Origin: Marinobacter sp.
GTDB lineage: Bacteria > Pseudomonadota > Gammaproteobacteria > Pseudomonadales > Oleiphilaceae
DNA: 64,000 nt
NCBI GenBank assembly: GCA_030457765.1
Contig: JAKDUK010000002.1
Span: 62,001-126,000 of the forward strand
Direction of reading: 5' to 3'
The notes below the pieces were generated by a model. That model had not been told where the DNA came from, did not search any database, and worked only from the letters and a program-made list of their open reading frames with translations. Below are positions 53,237 to 63,646 of this stretch, piece by piece. The position numbers and the translations under genes are program-made. Every line of letters starts with the position of its first letter. The first letter of the stretch is position 1.

Positions 53237-54193
53237 GTCGCGTAATTCACGCGAGTTATGACCTGTGTCCCACATGCGCTGGAAGCGTTCCGACAGGATT
53301 TTTACCCGGCCGCTATCTGCGAATCCGGCAAACCCGGAAGGCCTGGTAAAGTCATGCCGGTACACCACGCCTTGGCGGTCTGCGAGCATAAAGGGCTGAT
53401 CCTCGTGGGGGTTAGCACGGCTGATCAGCCTCAGCTCAATTCGGCTGGGTAGTCTTCGCATGAGTTCTACCAGCTGATGTCGGCGCTTTATAAGTGACTG
53501 GTCGTCATGGATCAGCAGGCGAATTTCACTGAGCCTGTGACGACGTGCAAGGCCGGATACCAGCTCTGTAAATTTTTGGCGATCGTAAAGGTCGTGATCC
53601 AGTACTTTGTCATACAGCCATAACCTCTGTCCTGCCTGTCCCACCATAGAGTCCATCAGATCAAGCATGTTGCGTTCGTCTTCAAATAGCCAGGTTTGGG
53701 TGTCTTCGCCCAATAGCATGGGGCGGGGCTGCTTGGAGTCGGTTTGTGTTTCAATTAACGCCGGGGCAAGGCAGCGCATGTCCAGATGGAGAATACCAGC
53801 GTCATAGTAGGGCTCTGAGCACACATGGAACCCGGCGCGCTGATAAAAGGCAACAGCATGCTGTTGGGCAGACAGCTTCAATTCTTGATATTGCCCTGCA
53901 GATTCGGCAATCAAGTGCTGTAGCATGGCTTCACCAATACCACGGCCCCGGAATTCCGGTAGAATAGCCATGCGCCCAATATGGCCGGTTTCGCCCAGCG
54001 TTGAGAACAGCCGGGCTACGCCTACCGGTGTGTTGTCGGAGAGCACGGCGAGAAAATGATCGGCAATTTCGTCGGTGTGGTCCCATTCCAGTTCAGGGGG
54101 CACTTTTTGTTCTTCAACAAATACTTTTTTGCGGATGCTCCAGATATGCCCCGGAGCAAGTTGCCAGCTGTATTTTCGAATCCTAACGGTCAT
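53225..54193 (-). CDS. GNAT-family acetyltransferase with extra C-terminal domain
   Basis: 322 residues. The N-terminal half is a GNAT domain (about 1-150: VGVARLFST, acetyl-CoA site HIGRMAILPEFRGRGIGEAML, SAQQHAVAFYQRAGF). The second half (about 165-322) is a separate domain of unknown function seen in this gammaproteobacterial architecture (LWLYDKVLDHDLYDRQKFTELV; AWxDxRGVVYR-like end). The substrate is unknown. It begins 4 bp after roxA, so it is the last gene of purB-roxA-GNAT. Confidence 0.85.
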   Translation of the reverse strand: MTVRIRKYSWQLAPGHIWSIRKKVFVEEQKVPPELEWDHTDEIADHFLAVLSDNTPVGVARLFSTLGETGHIGRMAILPEFRGRGIGEAMLQHLIAESAGQYQELKLSAQQHAVAFYQRAGFHVCSEPYYDAGILHLDMRCLAPALIETQTDSKQPRPMLLGEDTQTWLFEDERNMLDLMDSMVGQAGQRLWLYDKVLDHDLYDRQKFTELVSGLARRHRLSEIRLLIHDDQSLIKRRHQLVELMRRLPSRIELRLISRANPHEDQPFMLADRQGVVYRHDFTRPSGFAGFADSGRVKILSERFQRMWDTGHNSRELRDLPL

Positions 54194-54197
54194 GGCA

Positions 54198-55349
54198 TCA
54201 CTCGAAATACACAGAGCCTTGGTTATAAAGGGTTATGAGCAGGCCACGCATGGCCGGATCCCCAGCAAACTGAGCCAGCGCATTCATATCAATGCGAGCC
54301 CCGGCACATAGCAAGGGTGCCATTGGCCGGGCATCTCCCTTAAGTAAAAACTGTTCACCGTCCGCAAATAGCGCTGTTTGATCATCTTCTTCATGATAAG
54401 CAAAACGCGACCCTTCGTTCCAGCGCAGTTGCTCACCTGCCTTTATGGCGTCGGCAAAACCTGCCTCCGAGGCAGGCTCATCGGCAGGAGCTACAACATC
54501 CATGCTTTTGGGGGCGGTGGCGTATTGACCAAACCACAATGCCAGTTGGCGTTTATCTTCGAGCTTTTGTGCTAGCACAGCTTGTAGCCGATCAATCACC
54601 TCCGGTGCGATGGTGCCGGGATTATCCTGAACCTGCAGATCCGGATCATTCAGGTGATCGGCGGCGTCTGGTTGATTGCACAAGAAATCGGTAAACCCGG
54701 TAAGCAAATCATCAATGGTAGGTGCGCGAAAGCCTACCGATAAGGTAATGCAGTCGTCTTCGGCCACACCATGATGGCCAATACCGGGCGGCAGGTACAG
54801 CATGTCGCCTGGCTCAAGCGTAACTGTTTCTTCGCCTTCCCAGCTGCTGAGAATACGCAGTGGTGTGCCCTCTACGCGCGCAGAGGTGGGGTCGCAGTGG
54901 CCGCCAAATGTCCAGCGTCTGTGCCCCTGAGCCTGCAGTAGGAACACATCATACTGGTCGTAATGGGGGCCAACGCTGCCGCCTTTGGGTGCGTAGCTTG
55001 CCATGATGTCATCAAGGCGCCAGTTGGGTACAAACCGGAAGTGCTCAAGAAGGTCTGCTACTTCTGGCACCCAATGATCCAGGCCCTGAACAAGCAGCGT
55101 CCAGTCTTGCTCAGGAAGCTGGCTGAAGCGTTCTTCAGAAAAAGGGCCGTTGTGCAATTGCCAAGGCTTGCCATTTTCGTTCTCTATGACGATGCGCGAT
55201 TCTACGCCTTCTTCACAGGCAAGGCCGGCCAGTTCATCAGCATCCACAGGGCACTGGAACCCGGGAAATGCTTGGCGGATGACGAATGGCTTTTTTTGCC
55301 AGTAACCCTTCAAAAATTCGGAAGGCGACAGTCCGCCAAGCATATCCAT
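54198..55349 (-). CDS. roxA: Ribosomal protein L16 arginine hydroxylase (JmjC/cupin)
   Basis: Fe(II)/2-oxoglutarate oxygenase that hydroxylates an arginine of ribosomal protein L16 in E. coli (YcfD). 383 residues. Iron ligands: His129 and Asp131 (GPHYDQYDVFLLQ) and a distal His near 192 (PPGIGHHGVAED). The start MDMLGGLSPSEFLKGYWQKKP matches YcfD. It lies 15 bp after purB and 4 bp before the GNAT gene on the same strand. Confidence 0.93.
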   Translation of the reverse strand: MDMLGGLSPSEFLKGYWQKKPFVIRQAFPGFQCPVDADELAGLACEEGVESRIVIENENGKPWQLHNGPFSEERFSQLPEQDWTLLVQGLDHWVPEVADLLEHFRFVPNWRLDDIMASYAPKGGSVGPHYDQYDVFLLQAQGHRRWTFGGHCDPTSARVEGTPLRILSSWEGEETVTLEPGDMLYLPPGIGHHGVAEDDCITLSVGFRAPTIDDLLTGFTDFLCNQPDAADHLNDPDLQVQDNPGTIAPEVIDRLQAVLAQKLEDKRQLALWFGQYATAPKSMDVVAPADEPASEAGFADAIKAGEQLRWNEGSRFAYHEEDDQTALFADGEQFLLKGDARPMAPLLCAGARIDMNALAQFAGDPAMRGLLITLYNQGSVYFE

Positions 55350-55364
55350 GGGTGTGTCCTTGAT

Positions 55365-56750
<1,386 letters not shown>

Positions 56751-56784
56751 TCAAAGAATCGGTTCAGAAAAAAAGGGTTACAAT

Positions 56785-56809
56785 GATACACCAGCCGGGC
56801 TGGTGTATC
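56785..56809. other. Perfect 25 bp palindrome between hflD and purB
   Basis: Twelve-base arms (56785-56796 and 56798-56809) around a single base. On the minus strand a T7 run follows about 11 nt later. It could be an imperfect terminator for hflD, a leader hairpin, or an operator for purB, whose start is 53 nt downstream. Confidence 0.6.
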
Positions 56810-56827
56810 AGTGGCAATAGCTGAGAT

Positions 56828-57466
56828 TTAAAGTGAGTGGTTTGCTTTTTCTGCTAGCTCCTTGGCGTGCTGGATCACCTTTCGGCGGGAAAGCACCAGT
56901 TGCCAGCGCCTGCCACCGGTTTGCCGCCAGAGAACGGCCGAGCGAATGCCCGCAAGTAGGAGCGCCCGCACCTTTTCTGCGTTCTCGTCCCGTTGAAGTA
57001 TTGACGGGTTGCCACTCACCTGAATACGCAAGCGAAAGGTGCTGATGGTGTCTGTGTAAATAGAGGCCAGGTTGCTAATCAGGTTGCTGTGAACATAGCC
57101 AAAATGGCTGGCGGTGTGCCGGGCCTGTTCGATTCGGCTGCCAACCACCTTCAGCATATCGTTTTGCCGGTTGAGTTTGGATTCCAGGTGAATCAGGTTC
57201 AATACGTAGCGAAGCACCTGAATGTCTTGCTGCTTGCTTTGTTCGCTCAACACGGTTGAGAGCGTGAGTAGCCCTTCGCGAATGTCCGTAAGCTCACCGC
57301 CGTACACGTCGAGTGTGCTGGCCGGATCGGTGGCGAACAGAGAGCGCAGGCAGGTTTCCATGCTGGATTCGTTGCAGCTTCCGTTGTTAGCAATTTGCTG
57401 CACCAGATTGGACGCCTGGAATACACCTGCCAGTGCCAGAGTTTGATCGTGGAGTGACCGGCTCAT
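56828..57466 (-). CDS. hflD: High frequency lysogenization protein HflD homologue
   Basis: 212 residues, all-helical, peripheral membrane protein; in E. coli it affects lambda CII stability. It starts [26 protein letters not shown], and the central part ([32 protein letters not shown]) is typical. The cellular role outside phage biology is unclear. It overlaps the end of mnmA by 4 nt and precedes purB, as in most gammaproteobacteria. Confidence 0.93.
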   Translation of the reverse strand: MSRSLHDQTLALAGVFQASNLVQQIANNGSCNESSMETCLRSLFATDPASTLDVYGGELTDIREGLLTLSTVLSEQSKQQDIQVLRYVLNLIHLESKLNRQNDMLKVVGSRIEQARHTASHFGYVHSNLISNLASIYTDTISTFRLRIQVSGNPSILQRDENAEKVRALLLAGIRSAVLWRQTGGRRWQLVLSRRKVIQHAKELAEKANHSL

Positions 57467-58644
57467 TGGGCTGTCTCCTGTGAGCCGGTTTGAGCAAGTC
57501 GATCGGGGAGGGCTTCGCCGTCACGCCAGGTTTCGGTTATTACGCCACCACCCAGACAAATGTCGCCGTCATAAAAAACCACAGATTGCCCAGGTGTTAC
57601 CGCCCGCTGAGAGTCATCAAACACCACTTTTACCCCGCCTTCAATCAACGTTACTTCGCAATCTTGATCCGGCTGGCGGTATCGAGTCTTCGCTTTACAA
57701 CGGAAAGACTGTGCAGGCGCTTCTGCGGCCACCCAATCAACCGGGCCAGATAAAAGCCCACGGGAAAACAGCAATGGGTGATGCTTGCCTTGAACAGCGG
57801 TCAGCACGTTGCGGGTTAAGTCTTTCTCGGCCACGTACCAGGGGTCATCCCCAAAGTCGCTAAGCCCGCCAATTCCCAAGCCCTGGCGCTGACCTATGGT
57901 GTGATACATCAATCCTTGGTGCTTGCCGATTTTTTCGCCGCTGGGTGTTTCGATATCGCCTGGCTGAGCGGGCAAGTACTGCTTCAGGAAATCGCTGAAT
58001 TTGCGTTCGCCAATAAAACAGATGCCGGTGGAGTCTTTTTTGTCGTGGGTCACAAAACCTTGCTGTTCCGCAATTTTGCGTACTTCCGGTTTTTCAAGCT
58101 CGCCCACGGGGAACAGAGTGCGGGCAATCCGGTCGCCAGACACAGCGTGCAGGAAGTAGCTCTGATCTTTGTTACCATCAAGGCCTTTCAGTAGCTGAGC
58201 CTTGCCAGAGCCGTCGGCAAGCGGGCGCTGACGGGTGTAATGCCCGGTGGCAATATAATCTGCGCCCAATGTGATGGCATAGTCGAGAAAAGCTCGGAAC
58301 TTTACTTCTTTGTTGCACAGAATATCTGGGTTAGGGGTGCGCCCCGCCTGGTATTCAGAAAGGAAGTGCTCGAAAACGCGATCCCAGTATTCGGCGGCAA
58401 AGCTGGCGGTGTGCAGTTTGATGCCGATGGCGTCGGCAACCGCCTGGGCATCAGCAAGATCGGTCATGGCAGTGCAGTATTCGGTACCGTCGTCTTCGTC
58501 CCAGTTCTTCATGAACAGGCCTTCGACCTGATAACCCTGATCTTGAAGCAGCCAGGCCGCAACCGAGGAATCGACACCGCCGGACATGCCAACGATTACG
58601 TGGTTTTTTCCCTGAGAGAGGGCTTCGGACGATAGATTTGTCAT
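57463..58644 (-). CDS. mnmA: tRNA-specific 2-thiouridylase MnmA
   Basis: Adds sulfur to the wobble uridine (s2U34) of Lys, Glu and Gln tRNAs. 393 residues from the ATG at 58642-58644; a GTG 15 nt further upstream is also possible and neither has a strong ribosome site. Seen: PP-loop [15 protein letters not shown], the first catalytic Cys in [12 protein letters not shown], and the second in [13 protein letters not shown]. TusA, at 41277-41516, is one of the sulfur carriers for this enzyme in enterics. Confidence 0.95.
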   Translation of the reverse strand: MTNLSSEALSQGKNHVIVGMSGGVDSSVAAWLLQDQGYQVEGLFMKNWDEDDGTEYCTAMTDLADAQAVADAIGIKLHTASFAAEYWDRVFEHFLSEYQAGRTPNPDILCNKEVKFRAFLDYAITLGADYIATGHYTRQRPLADGSGKAQLLKGLDGNKDQSYFLHAVSGDRIARTLFPVGELEKPEVRKIAEQQGFVTHDKKDSTGICFIGERKFSDFLKQYLPAQPGDIETPSGEKIGKHQGLMYHTIGQRQGLGIGGLSDFGDDPWYVAEKDLTRNVLTAVQGKHHPLLFSRGLLSGPVDWVAAEAPAQSFRCKAKTRYRQPDQDCEVTLIEGGVKVVFDDSQRAVTPGQSVVFYDGDICLGGGVITETWRDGEALPDRLAQTGSQETAQ

Positions 58645-58695
58645 GACAGCTCTGGACACCGGTACAAAACGTGTAAGTATACCATTTTACGCCGA

Positions 58696-59145
58696 TTACG
58701 TCTGCGCGTCTGCGATCACATCCAGCGGATAACGTCGGCCACTTCGGTAATCTTCTATGCTCCTGACAACCAGCGGGCTGCGCAGCTTATCGCCTAGCTG
58801 CCGGATGTCATCCAGCGATAGCCAGTGGGCCGCAATAATTCCGGTGTCGAGTTTGTGGGTGACGTGTTGTCGGGCTTTTCCTATGAAGCAGAAGCGATAG
58901 TAGGTTACGCCGTTTGCTGGTGCTTTATAGGTGTATAGCCCCAGAAAGTGCTCCGGCTCTATCTCCCAGCCGGTTTCTTCAAGGGCTTCGCGCTTTGCGG
59001 CATCCAGGATGGCTTCGTCTTCTTCAACGTGGCCCGCTGGCTGATTGAATACAATTCGCCCGCTGCTGTGCTCTTCAACCATTAAAAAACGGCCATCTGC
59101 ATCTTCAACTACCACGGCAACCGTGGCATGAGGTGTCCAGGTCAT
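58696..59145 (-). CDS. nudJ: Nudix hydrolase NudJ-type
   Basis: 149 residues. The Nudix box is complete (GHVEEDEAILDAAKREALEETGWE), with the metal-binding REALEET core. The N-terminus WTPHATVAVVVEDADGRFLMVEE matches NudJ (YmfB), a phosphatase for thiamine pyrophosphates and nucleoside triphosphates in E. coli. Its start overlaps the rluE stop by 4 nt. rluE-nudJ-mnmA-hflD-purB order matches E. coli, which supports the name. Confidence 0.9.
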   Translation of the reverse strand: MTWTPHATVAVVVEDADGRFLMVEEHSSGRIVFNQPAGHVEEDEAILDAAKREALEETGWEIEPEHFLGLYTYKAPANGVTYYRFCFIGKARQHVTHKLDTGIIAAHWLSLDDIRQLGDKLRSPLVVRSIEDYRSGRRYPLDVIADAQT

Positions 59146-59780
59146 GATTTTTTGGCTCTCCGTGACCGATTCGCAGGTTGGTTACGCGCTGGTCGCCTTG
59201 CAGGTTTTGGCCCTGCGGGCAGGTGGATAGAAACTTTCCGGTATTCTCCTGGAACAAGCCCCTCTAGCGACCAATCACCGATACGATAACGGATCAGTCT
59301 AAGCGTTGGAAATCCGACGGCGGCGGTCATTCTCCGAACCTGTCGGTTTCGACCTTCGGTTATAGTCAGTTCCAGCCAGCTAGTGGGGACGGTATTGCGC
59401 CGGCGTACAGGTGGCACTCTGGGCCATAGCTCAGGCTCATCCATGTTGCGGACTTTAGCAGGCCGAGTACGGCCATCTTTGAGGCTAACACCGCCTGAAA
59501 GCGCTGCTATGGCACTTGCAGACACGTTGCCTTCTACCTGAACCCAATAGGTCTTTGCCATTTTCAGGGTGGGTGAGGCAATGCGGTGTTGCAAAGGGCC
59601 GTCACTGGTTAGTAAAAGGAGGCCTTCGGAATCGTAATCTAACCGCCCGGCCGGGTAGATATGTGGTATGCCAATCCAGTCAGCCAGAGTTGAGCGAGGT
59701 TGTTGCTCGTTGGTTTTAGGCTCATCCGTAAACTGGCTGAGCACGTGAAAGGGTTTGTTAAAAAGGATGAGTTCAGCCAT
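59142..59780 (-). CDS. rluE: 23S rRNA pseudouridine(2457) synthase RluE
   Basis: 212 residues from the ATG at 59778-59780 (MAELILFNKPFHVLSQFTDE). The catalytic block GRLDYDSEGLLLLTSDG includes the Asp nucleophile, and the RsuA-family end motifs are present (TEGRNRQVRRMTAAVGFPTLRLIR). A TTG 15 nt upstream opens the frame further but is less likely. The tail is rich in Arg/Pro. First gene of the rluE-nudJ-mnmA-hflD run. Confidence 0.94.
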   Translation of the reverse strand: MAELILFNKPFHVLSQFTDEPKTNEQQPRSTLADWIGIPHIYPAGRLDYDSEGLLLLTSDGPLQHRIASPTLKMAKTYWVQVEGNVSASAIAALSGGVSLKDGRTRPAKVRNMDEPELWPRVPPVRRRNTVPTSWLELTITEGRNRQVRRMTAAVGFPTLRLIRYRIGDWSLEGLVPGEYRKVSIHLPAGPKPARRPARNQPANRSRRAKKS

Positions 59781-59896
59781 GCAAACGGCTCTCAAGCTGG
59801 GGGAAGTTGGATCAGCCAGAAGGGTACGTAGAAATAGGCAAGTTTGAAAGTGCGAAGCATCAGGCAGGCTATTTGCGTAAGGTGCACGAAAGGGAG

Positions 59897-59918
59897 CCTG
59901 CCGGATTTATCCAGCAGG
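59897..59918 (-). other. Hairpin downstream of cspD
   Basis: CCTGC-GGAT / ATCC-GCAGG arms (59897-59906 with 59909-59918, one mismatch), plus a second GGCAAA/TTTGCC pair closer to cspD. There is no U-run, so it is probably a 3'-end structure of the cspD message rather than a true terminator. Confidence 0.4.
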
Positions 59919-59953
59919 AGGGGGCAAACAGTGTGCTATTTGCCTGAGCTGTG

Positions 59954-60259
59954 TTAGCCGTTCGCTGCCCGGGGCGGGTAGTTGCCGTGATTAGATTCCG
60001 CGGTTTTCGTCGTTTCTTCAGGGTTGTCTGAAGCACTCTCTTTAGCTTTAGCTTGCTCACCGGGAACTATATTGATGGCATGCACACCTTTGTCGCTGGG
60101 CTTTTTATCAAAATTGACTGCCTGACCTGCTTTCAACGTTTTGTAGCCGTCCATTTGGACCGATGAAAAGTGGGCGAACAGGTCGTCGCTGCAGCCATCC
60201 TCTATGATGAAACCGTACCCTTTGGCATTGTTGAACCACTTTACTTTGCCCGTTGGCAT
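59954..60259 (-). CDS. cspD: Cold-shock domain protein CspD-like
   Basis: 101 residues. The cold-shock domain (1-70) has RNP1 KGYGFI and RNP2 DLFAHFS, which bind single-stranded nucleic acid. A 30-residue charged tail (EQAKAKESASDNPEETTKTAE) extends beyond the usual length. GGGGAG lies 6 nt before the ATG. It is divergent from clpS, as cspD is in many gammaproteobacteria, across a 310 bp gap with long AT-rich cspD leader sequence. Confidence 0.9.
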   Translation of the reverse strand: MPTGKVKWFNNAKGYGFIIEDGCSDDLFAHFSSVQMDGYKTLKAGQAVNFDKKPSDKGVHAINIVPGEQAKAKESASDNPEETTKTAESNHGNYPPRAANG

Positions 60260-60512
60260 GATGAACTCCCCTGTTCTTTTGCTGTCACTTGTTGTTGTTT
60301 ACTTTGCTGACCAGCTTTGTGATTGATTTTTGCTGGTCCTGGTTACAAGAACTACTCATGTATTTACATTATTTAACACTGCAGGTTAACTTTCGGCGAA
60401 ACCCGGAGTCGAGTCAATAGCTTCTATTGCTGTAATGTGTGGTTGAACGCGGTCCGGAAGCGGTATCATGTACGTACTGATAACTAATTCACCCCCGGGG
60501 ACGCGATCTGGC

Positions 60513-60540
60513 TTGAAATCCCGGGGCCTGATAACCACAT
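60513..60540 (+). promoter_or_regulatory. Possible sigma32-type promoter of clpS-clpA
   Basis: TTGAAA (60513-60518, preceded by C) and CCACAT (60535-60540, then TA), 16 bp apart, resemble the heat-shock elements CTTGAAA and CCCCATTA. The start would fall near 60549, about 20 nt before clpS. Inverted CCCCGGG arms (60493-60499 and 60520-60526) overlap it. The rest of the 60260-60569 gap has no gene I can support. Confidence 0.4.
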
Positions 60541-60569
60541 TAAACAGAGGCACCGATAACCGGTAAAGA

Positions 60570-60932
60570 ATGATGCGGACTATCGAAAATTCTCTACTAG
60601 TATTAAATCAGGGTGAGGATGAGCAGCCAGGTCGTCATGATGACCTCAGTGTTGCTCCCGAAAAACCCGCTCTGAAGCGCCCGTCGCAATTCCGGGTAAT
60701 GCTGATGAATGATGATTACACACCCATGGACTTTGTTGTGGAGGTGTTGATGACATTTTTCGGAATGAATGAAGAAAAGGCGACACAGGTGATGCTGCTC
60801 GTCCATACCCAGGGTAAGGCGGTATGCGGGGTTTATACCCGGGACATCGCGGAAACAAAGGCGGCACAGGTGAACCAGTATTCTTCGGAATGCGAACATC
60901 CGCTCCTTTGCGAGATTGAATGTGCAGACTGA
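60570..60932 (+). CDS. clpS: ATP-dependent Clp protease adaptor ClpS
   Basis: Recognises N-end-rule (bulky N-terminal residue) substrates and delivers them to ClpA. 120 residues. The substrate-pocket block [20 protein letters not shown] and the H-x2-G block ([20 protein letters not shown]) are intact. Two adjacent ATGs (60570 and 60573) are possible starts. clpA follows after 18 bp, so the two are co-transcribed. Confidence 0.95.
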   Translation: MMRTIENSLLVLNQGEDEQPGRHDDLSVAPEKPALKRPSQFRVMLMNDDYTPMDFVVEVLMTFFGMNEEKATQVMLLVHTQGKAVCGVYTRDIAETKAAQVNQYSSECEHPLLCEIECAD

Positions 60933-60950
60933 TAGACGGCGGGGTGGCCC

Positions 60951-63221
60951 ATGCTGAGCAAAGATCTTGAAATTACGCTGAATACGGCCTTCAAAAGTGC
61001 CCGCGACAAGCGTCATGAATTCATGACCGTGGAACATTTGCTGCTAGCTCTACTGGAGAACGAGTCTGCAGTGGGTGTTCTCAAAGCCTGCGGGGCAGAT
61101 CTCAAGCAACTCCATGATGAGCTGGTCGAGTTTGTAGACTCGACAACACCACTGATTTCCAGTAGCGACGAAGAGCGCGAAACACAGCCAACCCTTGGTT
61201 TTCAGAGGGTGCTTCAGCGCGCTGTGTTTCATGTGCAGTCCTCTGGGAAAAAAGAAGTGACTGGCGCCAATGTGCTGGTGGCAATTTTCAGTGAACAGGA
61301 AAGCCAGGCCGTGTATGTGCTCAAGAAGCAGAGCGTTGCGCGTATCGATGTCGTTAATTTTGTCTCCCATGGGATTTCCCGGGTTCAGGGCACTGAGGAT
61401 CAAGACGGCGGCGAGCAGACCTCACACGAAGAGGCTGGCGAAGAGGGCGGACAATCTAAACCGCTGGAAGCTTACGCAACCAACCTGAATGAGCAGGCCC
61501 GTCGGGGGCGGATTGATCCATTGATCGGTCGCGAACATGAGGTTGAGCGTGTGGTGCAGATTTTAGTGCGCCGACGCAAGAACAATCCTCTACTGGTAGG
61601 GGAGGCCGGTGTTGGCAAGACTGCCATCGCCGAAGGGCTGGCCAAGCGTATTGTTGACGGCCAGGTGCCAGACATCATTGCTGACGGTGTGGTGTACTCC
61701 CTTGATCTTGGTGCCCTTCTCGCCGGAACCAAATATCGTGGCGATTTTGAGAAGCGACTGAAGGCTCTGCTTGCTGATCTGAAAAAAGAGCAGCATGCGA
61801 TCCTCTTCATTGATGAAATTCACACCATTATTGGTGCGGGATCCGCCTCTGGCGGGGTGATGGATGCCTCTAACCTGCTTAAACCGATGCTGAGCTCCGG
61901 TGAGCTACGTTGCATTGGGTCCACAACCTACCAGGAATTCCGGGGTATCTTTGAGAAAGACAGTGCACTGGCTCGTCGTTTCCAGAAAATTGATGTGAAC
62001 GAGCCAAGTGTTGAAGATACCTATCAAATACTCAAAGGGCTTAAGCTCAATTTTGAGGAGCACCATGATCTGAAATATACGGATCAGGCGCTGCGCGTGG
62101 CCGCGGAGCTGGCAGACAGGTACATTACGGATCGCCACCTCCCGGATAAGGCCATTGATGTAATTGATGAAGCCGGGGCACGGCAACGCTTGATGCCAGA
62201 GGATAAACGTCTGGATACGGTAGGTGTGCCAGAGATCGAAGACGTGGTTTCCAAAATTGCCCGTATTCCACCCAAAAACGTGTCCACCAGCGACAAGGAT
62301 CTGCTGCGTAATCTTGAGCGTGATCTCAAGATGGTGGTGTTTGGGCAAGATCCCGCAATTGAATCCTTGTCCACAGCTATCAAGTTGGCACGAGCTGGTC
62401 TGAAAGCACCAGAAAAACCAGAAGGCTCTTTCCTGTTTTCCGGGCCTACGGGTGTCGGCAAAACAGAGGTGACCAAGCAGTTGGCCAAAGCGCTTGGGGT
62501 TGAGTTGGTTCGGTTCGATATGTCTGAGTACATGGAGCGCCACACCGTTTCTCGCTTGATTGGCGCACCGCCAGGCTATGTTGGGTACGACCAGGGTGGT
62601 CTGCTCACTGAATCGGTCAATAAGCATCCGCACTGCGTGTTGTTGCTCGACGAAATCGAGAAAGCACACCCGGAAGTATTCAACTTGCTGCTTCAGGTTA
62701 TGGATCATGGCACGCTAACGGATAACAACGGCCGCAAGGCCGATTTCCGACATGTCATTCTGGTGATGACTACCAACGCGGGTGCCGAAAGCATGGCTCG
62801 CCGCTCTATTGGCTTCAGCGAGCAGGATCACAGCTCTGATGGCATGGAAATCATCAGCAAGACCTTCACGCCGGAATTTCGAAACCGCTTGGACAGCATT
62901 ATCCAATTTGGTGATCTGCAAATAGATACCATCACGTTTGTGGTGGACAAGTTTCTCACCGAGTTGCAGGCGCAACTGGATGAGAAGCATGTGGTTCTGC
63001 ATGTGGATGACGACGTTAAGTCCTGGCTTGCCGAGAAGGGCTACGACGTAACCATGGGCGCGCGTCCAATGGCTCGCTTGATACAGGATAAAATCAAACG
63101 TCCACTCGCTGAACAGATTCTGTTTGGCCAGTTATCCGAGAAGGGGGGCGATGTGCATATCCACCTTAGGGACGATGAGCTGGTATTCGATTACGAGGAT
63201 GAGCCTGCTGAGGCCGTTTAA
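60951..63221 (+). CDS. clpA: ATP-dependent Clp protease ATP-binding subunit ClpA
   Basis: Two-ring AAA+ unfoldase that works with ClpP. 756 residues: an N-terminal repeat domain that binds ClpS, AAA1 with Walker A GEAGVGKTAIAEG and Walker B ILFIDEIHT, then AAA2 with GPTGVGKTEVTKQLA and LLLDEIEKAH. The absence of the long middle coiled-coil domain separates it from ClpB. It ends 40 bp before a strong terminator. Confidence 0.97.
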   Translation: MLSKDLEITLNTAFKSARDKRHEFMTVEHLLLALLENESAVGVLKACGADLKQLHDELVEFVDSTTPLISSSDEERETQPTLGFQRVLQRAVFHVQSSGKKEVTGANVLVAIFSEQESQAVYVLKKQSVARIDVVNFVSHGISRVQGTEDQDGGEQTSHEEAGEEGGQSKPLEAYATNLNEQARRGRIDPLIGREHEVERVVQILVRRRKNNPLLVGEAGVGKTAIAEGLAKRIVDGQVPDIIADGVVYSLDLGALLAGTKYRGDFEKRLKALLADLKKEQHAILFIDEIHTIIGAGSASGGVMDASNLLKPMLSSGELRCIGSTTYQEFRGIFEKDSALARRFQKIDVNEPSVEDTYQILKGLKLNFEEHHDLKYTDQALRVAAELADRYITDRHLPDKAIDVIDEAGARQRLMPEDKRLDTVGVPEIEDVVSKIARIPPKNVSTSDKDLLRNLERDLKMVVFGQDPAIESLSTAIKLARAGLKAPEKPEGSFLFSGPTGVGKTEVTKQLAKALGVELVRFDMSEYMERHTVSRLIGAPPGYVGYDQGGLLTESVNKHPHCVLLLDEIEKAHPEVFNLLLQVMDHGTLTDNNGRKADFRHVILVMTTNAGAESMARRSIGFSEQDHSSDGMEIISKTFTPEFRNRLDSIIQFGDLQIDTITFVVDKFLTELQAQLDEKHVVLHVDDDVKSWLAEKGYDVTMGARPMARLIQDKIKRPLAEQILFGQLSEKGGDVHIHLRDDELVFDYEDEPAEAV

Positions 63222-63261
63222 GGCGGCTCGCAGGTCAGGACAGGCTAAGAAAGCTGCCCAC

Positions 63262-63295
63262 AAAAAAACCGCTGCAGTGATGCAGCGGTTTTTTT
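63262..63295. terminator. Bidirectional intrinsic terminator between clpA and infA
   Basis: A perfect 15 bp stem (63262-63276 with 63281-63295) with a GTGA loop; the arms carry A7 and T7, so U-tracts form on both strands. It serves convergent clpA and infA. Confidence 0.95.
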
Positions 63296-63317
63296 CTTAT
63301 GCGATGTTACGACTGTA

Positions 63318-63536
63318 TTAGCGGGCGCGGTAGACAATCCGGCCTTTGCTCAGATCGTAAGGCGTCAATTCAACCTTGACCTTGTCGCCGGTCAGGATGC
63401 GGATGTAGTTTTTGCGCATCTTGCCGGAGATGTGAGCCGTAACAACGTGGCCGTTACTCAGCTCAACTCGAAACATAGTGTTGGGAAGGGTGTCAAGAAT
63501 AACGCCTTCCATTTCAATAGCATCTGTCTTCGCCAT
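63318..63536 (-). CDS. infA: Translation initiation factor IF-1
   Basis: 72 residues, exact family length, a single OB-fold domain ([22 protein letters not shown]... [29 protein letters not shown]). It binds the ribosomal A site during initiation. It lies downstream of ate on the same strand with a 110 bp gap, and converges on clpA; clpA-infA adjacency is typical. Confidence 0.97.
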   Translation of the reverse strand: MAKTDAIEMEGVILDTLPNTMFRVELSNGHVVTAHISGKMRKNYIRILTGDKVKVELTPYDLSKGRIVYRAR

Positions 63537-63646
63537 TCAGTAGAAACCTCTTTTGGAATACTTTCCGTCATTTTAAATTGCGCAATTTTGCCTGATTTAT
63601 CGGCGTTTGGCAAAGTGAGTTCGCATGCAAGCTGGAAAAAAAGCCT

